Below are positions 10,317 through 22,300 of a stretch of DNA of 64,000 nt, one piece after another. A program made the translations under genes and the position numbers. How positions within the stretch are numbered: position 1 is the first letter of the stretch; every line of letters starts with the position of its first letter. The notes under the pieces were generated by a model. It had not been told where the DNA came from. It was given only the letters and a program-made list of their open reading frames with translations, and did no database searches. The stretch is from contig JAIGNY010000879.1 of NCBI GenBank assembly GCA_020152595.1, positions 1 through 64,000 on the forward strand, written 5' to 3'. The stretch comes from Chiridota heheva (taxonomy: Eukaryota; Echinodermata; Holothuroidea; Apodida; Chiridotidae).

Positions 10317-13300
10317 CTTAAAAATAAAATGAAAATATTATTTTATTATTTTATCATAAAAAGAAGAAAATTTCATAAAATTATTGGGAATTATCAGAAC
10401 TTTCCCAAAAAAGAGGCAAATTTCACAAAATTGAAGGAAATTTCTATGGAATGAGAAAATATGTGAAAGGAATCTGACTCTTCAAAATTAATTTGTCAGA
10501 CCTTCAATACTGGAGTGCCAAAATGGTATATAATACAAATTATTGGGGGCCTTGGCCCCTGGTTCCTATGCCCCTGACCACATACCTTTCATGTGCTCTA
10601 CATTTCTAAAAGGTGAGTATTTTCATATTCTTCTGAAATTTTGGCATTAAATCATTTTAAGTGACTGATACTTAAGGATGAAATTACAACAAAAAATGCA
10701 CATAGACCTAATGACATATGCACCCAGTCATACATCACAAAATTAGCATTTACATCTTGAAAATTCCTCAACCTTTGATCAGCCTATCCTAAAAGAGCTA
10801 TTTGCAAAATTCAAAGACAATTTCTCTGAAATTGATCAATCTTTCTGATCGAATATTTAAAGGAACTGACGACCAAAAAAATAAGTGCCTTAGTTTTTCC
10901 CAAGATATGTAGATTTTAACCAGTATATGTCACATCATACGGTCCGGTTTTTACAGAAGTGTTCACCAATCGCACACAAGTGAACAAATTCCAAAAAGTC
11001 CACGGGAAAATACTTACAAATTTTGATTACCCGGGTGAGGATTAAGTAACGTATATTATATTCTGTACCGCTGGGTGCAAGAAAGACATTCAATTTATTG
11101 TGAGACTCAACTTAAATACGCCCTCATTTTCAGCTGCCAGCTCCTTTAACTCTACATGCCCATAGAACTAGCTTTAATGTTACGAAATTTACCTGTTTGC
11201 TTCTGTTTCCTTTTGCTAGCATGACCATGGAAGCACCCTCTGCTTGAAAGATGTCTACATATGAGTCCATCCTCCCTGCTGTGGTAGGTCCAAATGACCC
11301 AGAGGCATAACCCTAGATATAGAAAAAAATGAAAATGAAATATTGTAAAAAAGAGGAATGGTAAATCTAAACTGCTACTTTCCTTATTTGCATTTCAATA
11401 GACCAGTACATTTGTCATTGTGATCATGATGAACAATGTTAACTACCTCCGCCAATGAAGTTGGATGGAGGTTATCTTTTCGCCTTTGTTTGTCATCAAC
11501 ATATCTCAAGAACTGATAATTGGATTTGAGTTATTGAAACAGGGGGAGGGAAGAACTGGAGGGTGGGAATATTTTAGGGTGAAAAGGGTCAAGACTTAAT
11601 TGAGACTATCCAATGGAATGCGCTGAACAATGAATTCATGTCATGAAAGGGAAATCCAAACAATCAATTTTAAGAAAATCAAATCAAGCGATTCTTTTAT
11701 CAAAGAAAATCCAAACAATTTGTTTCTGGAAATTTTCTGCCATGAATGGAAAATGATGAATGTGAATCTTGCTTGACAAGAAGTTAAACAATGAATGCTT
11801 AGCCTGAATTAAACTGAAAACAATGATTTGACTTTAGAAGAAATAAATCAGATGGTAGATGATCCTAAAGTATTCAGAATGAAAGTAGTCAATACAGATC
11901 AAAAGCTAAGGAAGATATTCTTTGGGGATAAGACTTGGTGGGCCTAGGATTTCTGAAGTAGGTTGTATTAGGCATGGGGAATGAACTCCAAAATATATAA
12001 GGCATGTTGGACTTGCCGAGGGGTGGAGGTATGCACTCTACTGAGTGCTGAAATCTTAATTAAACAATTCAAATTTATTTCATCCCTGCTATAGTTGGTC
12101 CAAATGATCCAGACAGAGAACCCTAAGAAGAGATAATTCACACAGAAGAAAAAAATGAAATATGGTACAAGGAAGGAATGGCAAATCTAAGTTTGATCCT
12201 TTTATTATCACAGTAGGGACATTTTTTTTTATTCTTAAACTATTTTCAGGTTGTGATCACGATGAACTATGTGCAACGACCAATTTGAATAATGTATGGT
12301 TGGTCCAAATGACCCACAATTATAACCCTAGTTAAATCCATCCAAGCCATTAGCCCGCCCCCTTCCCCCTCCTCTCCCAGACAGGACACCAGTCCATCAC
12401 ACAAACAGTGCAGTGATGGTACTCATTTTACAGCTGAGTGGATTAGAGCAAGTACAGCAAAGTGTTTTGCTCAAGGACACAATGCAGCGCTCACGACGTG
12501 GAGTCAAACCAGGTACCTTTCGTGCATATGAGCATGACCCAATAACTACTGAGCCTCTAGCATAACCCTAAAAAGAGATCAAATGCATACAAATTTGATG
12601 GAATTGGTGAAAGGACTGAAGGAGAGGAAGTACAAAAAGAGGAATGGCAAATCTCAGATGGATGGTATTGTTATAACAGTTGGGGAACATTATTAAGTGT
12701 AAACTGGCCACAATATTTTTTACTATGACCAAAATAAACAATGTACAATGATTACCTTCTTATTTTCTATTAGCTAGTAAAATTGCCGCCCCCAAATATT
12801 TTTTTTCCTTTGACTTATGTAACATGTTTCCCATTGACTTATGTAACATATTTCCCATTGACGTATGTTACATGTTTCCCATTGACTTATGTAAGATGTT
12901 TCCCATTGACTTATGTAAGATGTTTCCCATTGACTTATGTAATATGTTTCCCATTGACTTATGTAATATGTTTCCCATTGACGTATGTAACATGTTTCCC
13001 ATTGACTTATGTAACATGTTTCCCATTGACTTATGTAACTTGTTTCCCATTGACTTATGTAACTTATTTCCCATTGACTTATGTAACATGTTTCCCATTG
13101 ACTTATGTAACATGTTTCCCATTGACTTATGTAACATGTTTCCCATTGACTTATGTAACATGTTTCCCATTGACTTATGTAACATGTTTCCCATTGACTT
13201 ATGTAACATGTTTCCCATTGACTTATGTAACATGTTTCCCATTGACTTATGTAACATGTTTCCCATTGACTTATGTAACATGTTTTCCATTGACTAATCT

Positions 13301-16300
13301 TTCATGTTACCCATTGATTTATGTAACATGTTTCCCTTAGATTGTGCATCCATCTTTTAAAGTGACAGAATAAAGATATGGATACAGAGTCTATGACCTT
13401 TGAACTGGCACAATAAGGTCACACAAAATGGTATTTCATGTTGCTCGAACAATCCAAAGATGGTTTTGAGGTGCTTGAAATGCATACCTTTGGTGTCTTT
13501 GCTGGGCCAGCGTAGTAAACCGGGTGGTCCCGCATATACTGAGGAAGCCCTTCGCCACTATCCAATCGTTCCTTCAGCTTAGCGTGTGCAATATCACGTG
13601 CAACAACCAGCGTGCCTGTTAAGCTCAGCCTTGTCTTTATTGGATAAGTGGATAATGTTTTAGAATATCTGACATGGGTTGGTCAAGTTAATCTAAAGAA
13701 ATAAAGAGTATTTTTAGTTTACTTTTGTCAAATATTTACTATGTACAAATCTGAATCTTATAATATACAGCACAAAGCTATACCTCTACAGTGGTGATCT
13801 TAATAGGCGACCTGCGGGCCGAAACTGGCCAGCCAGACAATCCAATCTGGCCCGCGAACAATAGTCATTATATAATGCAATACAGTGCATTACATGTAAG
13901 ATCAATCCGAATGACTGATTGAGATCGGTAAAAATTGCAAAATACTAGTTTATTTTTGTTTTTTCTAGGCAGATCAGCTCACTAAAATACACGGCTTATC
14001 AAATAAAATGTTATCTTTAGTTCCGCTATGAATCGGGCTCGCGGCTTGTCAAAGGAAGGTGGATAAGAGAACTAATGACAACTGGCATACATCCTTCTAA
14101 TCGTGCACGCTCTCAACTTGTTTGTATTCAGGGATTGTTTAATGGGTTTTGCCACGTGATTGGCCCACACCCTGTAGCTGTTGTGAAATGATGGCCCTTC
14201 GAAAAATGTAATTAAGAACCCTTGCTCTACAGTATTTTCTGAATAATTGAAGCCCTTTGGCAAAAACCAGAAACTAAAAAAAATTGTAAAATCTTTCAAT
14301 TCATACAGTCCTATTATTGACAGAGCTCAACAAATCACCACCCAGTTACCCATTAACTCATGTGAACAGCATGCCAACGGGGCAACTATAAATTTAGTTT
14401 GTGCCAGTGATATGTCAATTAAACAAACAATAAAGGCTGTTGTGCACTGAAAATGACACAGGAAGCCATTTTTGTAACAAAATTGAATAAAACAACATTT
14501 TGACCTGATGAATATTCATTCAAGATGTCTTTCTACATCAATTAAAGCAAAATTAGAATTCAACTAAAGTAAATTTCTCTACATTTAAAAAAAAAAATAT
14601 TTCAGAAAGTTTCAATTTTAAACTTGATGGTGTGTGAGCAAGATGTGCACACATTTTCTAATATTTGTTTTTCCGTCAGACTTTCTAAAAAATCTCTCCT
14701 CAGTGTGCAACAGCTTAAAAAATAACTGAAATTTGAGATTCAGTACACAAGCACATGCCGAAAAGTTTCTCTTCAAGCCTACCAAGACCGACACCTGAGT
14801 TTATTCTAAAAACTCAGGAGTGATAATTACCAACCAGACTTCCTGTTTAGTGTATTGTTTCTACTCCAAACAATGAATGCTTATCTGCCATTACCATGCA
14901 CACCACAGCCAAGTAGGCTAAGATTATTGGTGTGTATAAGATTACATAAATCCAGTGCTGAACACACAGGGCACTTTTGTGATTGAAATCACTCATCCGT
15001 GTTAGGTGTCTAGGTGGGAGAAATTTGTTTTTAAACTGGTGATATATATAGCTGTGTATCATATCTCTGAGGTAAATTGTGCATTAACTGTGATTGATTG
15101 ACGGACCATTTCTCCTATGGAAAGATATTGCTTCATGTATATATTTGACATAATGCTTCTCAACATGCCAACACAAAAATATTATTTCTGTCCCATATGG
15201 GCCAGCAGTTAGCAGCTTGTGGTACATTTACAGCTCTGTGCAGCTACTATGCAATCTATGAGAATCATACACCATCAATATCATTATCATATAATTCCTA
15301 TGTTCTAAGATGAAGAAATCAGTGACAGGACTTCATAAATTTTTGCCACTTAGGCCTGGAGTTCACAAAGCTGTAAAGTGATTTTTGATTTACCTGAATT
15401 TGGCAAGGTTTAAAGATGTGTTGATTGGTTCAACAAGCGCCATGATATCCTTAATTGAGATAGCTGGGTGATGTTTAACGACAAGTGACAAATGTGCCAG
15501 AGAGTCAAAAGAATTGGAGATAACAAAAGATGAAAGGAGAATGACAGGAAGGGAATATATTACACAAAATTATAAAGGGAATCAGAGAGGTGCAAGAAAA
15601 ATCTAAGTTGGTATAATTTCTATTTTGATCAACCCATAATGCAATGCTCTCTACCTTGACAACATCACCACTAAGCTGTTCTTGTCCAACATCTGGAAGA
15701 TACTGAGCCGGATTTGTTTCAAGCTGTTCCAGAAATATTCCTTCTTCTGTAATCTTGCCCATAGCCTGCAAAAAGAGTATTCACACAAGTACGTCAACCC
15801 ATCAATAATATTTGAGATGTCTTGCCAACAAAGAATACTTGGAGTCACAAGACCCCACAAACTAAGAAATTAGTATATCAGAGATGCCCTTGGAATGCAA
15901 ATTAGGGGTGTGCCCCCTCTTGTCAAATCAATTACAGAAAACAAACTAAGATATGCATCAATGTCTAACTATCTATCTTTTGTCACCTCTACCTCCTGAT
16001 AAACGTTTAAGTTACTGCCAAAATCAACACAATTCAACCAACCTGTCTATCTGCTGAACACGAGACGCCGATTCCGACAGGGCAGGATGCGCCATGTCTG
16101 GGCATCCTGATCACCCTCACGTCATGACAAAAATACTTGCCGCCAAACTGGGCTCCGATACCCGTCATCCTGGAGAGTTTATGAATCTCCTCCTCCATCC
16201 CGATGTCACGGAATGCTCTGCCGTACTCATTACCTGAAAGAGAGGGCAGGTATATAGACAGGTAAAGACAACATTACCTAAATTGATTTTAAGCAAGTTC

Positions 16301-19300
16301 ACTTAAAACACATAAAGATAGCAAAAAAAAACAATCATACAAATCGGTCACAAATTTGGCATTTGACAGCTTTTTGAAGACTATTCTTTGTGTTAATCTT
16401 GTGACGTATGAACGGGAACCCCAGACTTTTACCTGTTCATAGACCTTTAAAGGAAATGACAGTTTTGAGGGTTTTCAACCAATGTGTCATTTCAAGACAA
16501 TATTTACTAGATTGTTTCAAAATCTATCAAAAATAATGAAATCAGGAAAAAAATCCTGTCAATATTGGTTAAAAATTGACCATTTCACAGTACATGATTT
16601 AGCTGATGCTGCCTTTACATCTGCATATACCCTTAAGGATAGGAGAGACCAGACTTCTGATAACTTGCTTCACCCAGGTTATTGCCCCACTAAGCGCCCT
16701 CTTGTGTTAAACAAAGCAATTACCTGTGGTTGGAAGATTGTCCAGGTATTTGGTTGAAGCTAGTTTGACCGTCTTCAAGGTCATCTCTGCCGAAAGACCG
16801 CCAATGACCACTGCAAGATGGTACGGAGGGCAGGCTGCTGTACCTAATGTCTGAATAAGAATAAAGAAATGAACAGAAATATTTGACCGTCCAATTTTAT
16901 TTTATATTTGAGCATATAGAATTTAAATGATTAAATACTATGGCAAGAGAAGAGCCTCTGAATTCTTTGAGGAAATCAAATAAAAACAAACAAATGATAT
17001 CTTGCTTAAAATATTTGAGGCAATTTCACAAGACCACGTTTAAAGGCCCACAAACCCTCCAAAACGTTTCAATTAAATTATGTATTATAATGACCATTAA
17101 ATTCTGAATTTTCAAATTTTGAAAATACCATGTCTAGCTTTTACGCTTCAACTGATTATTGTTCACGCACATCTCACTATGTTTTCTGCAATGTGATTGG
17201 ACAGGAGGGGACACACCCCTAATTTGTAATGTACATTATCCTTTTCAACAAACAGACCTTGTCAAATTGATACATTATAGGGAGTTGTTCTACTTTTCAT
17301 AGGGAAGTTACTTTTCTCACTTAATTTAGGTGTTTCTGTTTTGATTTTAAAACTCTTAAGTGAAAATATCGCATTTGCTAAAAGGTCCACAAATTTTGCT
17401 AAAAAGTCCAGAAGTCAATGACCTTTTATTTTTGCTCTTCAGTAAAATCTAGCCACCAACAGTGTAAAGACTGCTATTTGGACACAAGTTTAAAAAAAAT
17501 ATTACATTGAGTACAAATGTTTGCACAATGAGACCTGAATATTCATTAGGGGTACAAAGGTCAATTTTTAACCACTCTTTCAAAGAACATCATAAAATCA
17601 TACATACCTTTATTTTCTCATCTATAAATTGAGTAAGTTTTTCAGGATTAAGGAGGGCCTTTGTTTGCTGGTACAGAAACGTTTTATTGGCCGAGCCTCC
17701 CCCTTTAGCAAGAAACAGGAAGTTGTACTCATTGCCAGGCACTGCGTATAATTCTATCTGGGCAGGGAGATTCGTTCCTGTATTTGCCTCTTTGAACATG
17801 TCTAGTGGCGTAACCTGTTGATGTAAATGCATAGTACGCATGTCAAGGGCAGAGTTAGCACGTTCATCTTATATGATAGAGGATATTAAAAGAAATACAA
17901 TAGTGAAGAAAGCATTCCACAACCTTCAAGTGTACATTCAGGTGATATTCAAGTATAAATTTCCATCTCACTTGCATTGACTAATTGTGACATCACATTC
18001 TCACATTCCTAAATATTAATCGTGCATTTTATTGCTTTTTTTTCTGAAATGTTGTAACTTACAACCATTGGATATGTCCACAAAGTAGTAAAACATAATC
18101 TAGTAAAGGAACTATAATTTGCCACCTGGAAATTTTTTTTAAAGAAAAATTACTTGTGAGTGTGTACTGGACAAAGATTGTTAACTGTCAATTATGTGAA
18201 TGCGTTACTTTGAGTACCTAAGATTTACTTGTGCTTGACAAGTCACAACAAGTACCTTGAATGTACTTACTTGAAATTGAAATTACCTGAACGGGAGAAA
18301 ATTCCAGCTAGGAATTATCCAGCTGGAAATCTTACTCTGGAATTTGGCACAATTCCCAGCTAGTTCCAGATGATTCCAGCTGGAAACAGATGGTTCCAGC
18401 TGGAAACAGATGGTTCCATGCTAAGTTCCCAATTATTTACTTGAGATTTACTTGTTTATGCTGGACAAAGAACATCAACGGTCAATTATGTGAATATTTT
18501 ACTTTGAGTACCGTAGATTTACTTATGCTTTTGCTTGACAAAGAGTATCACTGGTGTAGTTACACATAGCTTGAATTTATTTACCTGTGAATACTTAAAA
18601 TTTACTTTGCATGTATACTGGACAAAGAGCATCAGCGGTAAATTATGTCAATGTTTTCCTTCGAGTACCTAAGATTTACTTGTGCTTTTGCTTGACAAAG
18701 AGTATCAATGATTGAGTAAAATTACCTAAAATGTATTTACCTGCGAGTACCTGAGATTTGTCTGTGTATAAGTGTTGTACACGCCTCGTGATATGTGCTC
18801 CTCATCTCTCTCATCTGTGAAAACGTTCTGTCCTCTTTTACCTAAAAAATAAAAGCATCAGAAAATATATGCTAATTTATTCATCAACATGAATATTCAT
18901 GTAGGAAGAAATGAATATCCATATTTAACAAAAGCAACAAATCAGACATAGCTTCCAGTGAATAACTTTAATTATCTACTTACATTTATCTACTTGAATT
19001 TTAATTTACCTGACCAAAATCAAAATGCATACTCATGATAGGAAGTAATGAATATCCATATTCAACAAAACCAACAAATCAGACATACTGTAGCTTCCAG
19101 TGAATAACTTTAATTATCTACTTAAATTTATCTACTTGAATTTTAATTTACTTGACCTAAATCAAAATGCATACTCATGATAGGAAGTAATGAATATCCA
19201 TATTCAACAAAACCAACAAATCAGACGTAGCTTCAAGTCAATAATTTGATCTACTTAAAGAACTAGTGATGCCCAGAGGCAACATTAGATTGTTTTAAAA

Positions 19301-22300
19301 TCAAAACTGATTAAAAACCGAGCATTTCACAGTACTTGGAATTAAAGGCACATCTACCTACACACAAAATTACATAACAATTTTGATGTCATCGCCTAAA
19401 ATATCTCTATGTATTTGATGTATTTATGTTATAAAGCGGCACTACACCGAAAAGTGAGGCTAAAAATTTCCAGAGACTCACAAATATTTAGCAAAGTATA
19501 ATAACCCTTGTTGAGAGCTACAAACACTTCCCTGACATCAATCTTTATTCTAAGTTGTTATCTGAGATACATTAACATTTCATCCCATTGGGAGGCAGAA
19601 CAGGTCAATGAATATTTGAAAAATTTCCCACAAAAAATGCCATCATATATGGCTCTAGTCTATATCTTTAATCCATTGTTTTTCTATTCATGGGGTAATA
19701 CTTTGAAGGTAAGCAGTCACCTGATGAATCACCTGATGTGATGAATATATATTGCAGCCTCTACTTCACTTACCAACCTTTCAAAAATTGCACCATCCAT
19801 ATCAACTGGACTATTTGATGCTGCACTAAGCAAAGTACAAACCTTTATGCATCTAATCCTGGATTGTAATTGTGTAATGCCTAATATTAGGAGCCTGTGT
19901 AACACACGAGAAGATTGAAGTCACGCGCCCGGTTTGTTCAGATGTTATGATCAAATTTCATAGCTTCTAATTTCTATACTATTCAAAGTGAGACTCATAA
20001 GTGATTATTTTTAGAAGAATTTGTTTGAAGAATTCTTAATGTATGCTAATTTGATGCATGAAAGAGAGAAATTTCAATCCGTCAAAATCATCAGATTGTT
20101 TTCTACTGCTAAATTTTGATTTGGGGTATAATGGAGACTCAAAACTTCTTGGTCCTATTCAACCTCTCCCATTCAATTAAGGATGGTAGGGGAATGAAAA
20201 ACAATAACTTAACATAAGGAATTGGATATGTTTTCTTGTTGTGATGTCACAAAGTTTGAATAATTTGCAAAATGGTCAATTTCGTTTTGTGGATACTTTT
20301 TTTGCTATTTTCATGGTTTGTAGCGTATTTTATTCCAAGTTGTAGCTAACTGTCCATAGATCTTTTAACTATACCCACCAATAACAATGGCTGTCCCTGT
20401 ATCTTGGCATCCTGGTAGAACCATCCCTGCAGCTATGTTTGCATTTTTCAGCAATTCCAAAGCAACAAACTTGTCGTTACTTGAGGCCTCCGGGTCATTC
20501 AGGATCTTATGCAATTGCTATGAGATAAAGAATAAAAAAGAGATGTCATCCAACCTATCAGATAGAACAGGGATCATACACCCCTCCTCCCCCTCCCAAA
20601 GCCTATCATCACTTAGGACCTCCAGCTCATCCAGAATCTTATGCAGTTGCTAAGAGATAAAGAATAGGAAGGAGAGGTCATCCAACTATTCTGATTGCGA
20701 AGTAGATATATGCCCCTTGCCCCCTCCTCAAAAAAAAAAATAATAAATAAATAAATAAAAAGAAAAAAAGAAAGATATATTTAGGCTGAGCTTGATTGAT
20801 GGATCATTTCAAAAAGGGCTAGAGAGGTTACAAGTTTATTCCTGCTAGAATTTAATTGGAGGTATGGTAAAATCTCAAAAACTTTTGGCCAATTGTTTTG
20901 CAGTTGGTTTACTATAATATTTCACAAATTTGCTTAATAATTTGTTTATTGATGCAAAATGATGTAAAATGTTAAATTTCAACTAATTGTGATTAATCTG
21001 TGTGCTTCTTTCATGGTTGTTAATAGATTTTAACCCTTACTCTCCCAAGGTTCCAAAAATAGAATAAGCTATTTCTGAAATTTTTGGAAAGAGGATTTTT
21101 TCAGCACTTTCTGTTCCATTTGTACCAAAACAAGTTCGACTTCTATGAAAGCTAACATGTTGAACTTTCCAAAAATGTGCATATTTCCGAACTCAAATAT
21201 GCAAATTAGGTCATTTAATTAGCATATTAGGTCTCCAAACATTCTATCTTTATGACACGCTTGTGCCTTGTGGCTAAATAGCAAAAAAATATGGATAGAA
21301 TTTCTGAATCGTCCTTGGAAAGACCTTTCATTTGATACTATTCATGGATTTTTAAGAATCAGAAGAAAAAAATGACGCAAATATGCAAAATTTGGTACAT
21401 TTTGACCTAAAAATTATCCCCCGATTCTGTAAATAATCTATCTAATAGTGTATGGCACTAAATTTTCCAAAAAAATGCATTTTCCCTTTCTGTGATGTCC
21501 AAAACTAATAGAATGCAGAAAAACACGATGTTTACATCATCATTTGCAAAAATTAAAGTGAGAAATTATGCAAATGATATGCAAATTAGGTCATTTACCT
21601 CATTTATTATGCACAAAACTGTTTTTTGTTTATTTCTGACCCAATTTCAGCCATTACAAGCTTCACAGCTACTTTTATGTTGATAGACTATGCTGATTAT
21701 CTATTAGACACTTACTTCTGTTCATTCCACATGAAATTCATAAGAAATGTTTGCCGAAAAGGTCCAAATTTGTAAAGTCTTCTGCTATACCTTGTTGCTG
21801 CAAATAGAATAAAAAAAATTAAAAAAATTGCAACTATATTATTCAACTTACATTAGTTTGGTCTTCCCCTAACCAGTTACCGAAGACCTCATGTCGATCC
21901 CGGTCACTCTCCACCAGTACTTCCCACAGATGATAGTCTTTATCGGCTGCAGGGATGACCTTCGACCGTTGTATCTTCTGCAGCCAAGCGTTCCGCTCTT
22001 CCTCCCTGGTTTTGAAGGCAGCTTTTTCTGCTGCAGTCGGATTTTATTTGAGTGGTGATGGTGGTGAGACTGCAGCGGAAGGCCTGAAAGAGGGGCCTGG
22101 GCTCATCTTCAACTGTCTGTCTCTCTTCCTCTTGGGTTGGGAAGTAGCGGGCGGCTAGTTCTCTTCAAGCATACGCATAAGATGTTATCGCATAACATGT
22201 TATTGTGGTTTCTAGTAGCGGGCGGCTCGTCCTCTTTAAGCATACGCATAACATGTTATGGCATAACATGTTATTGTGGTTTCTAACCTGCCCCACAATT

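Noticed and set aside
12783..13340. Three long overlapping ORFs with 8-residue repeats
   Set aside because: A 24-base tandem repeat without stops opens all frames; no start context, splice site or non-repeat domain supports a protein.
21852..22050. A possible additional fumarase exon between exons 2 and 3
   Set aside because: The phases fit, but the conserved protein passes directly from LLRPKHLQ to QLHKIL, the segment lies inside a transposon, and upstream frames contain stops.
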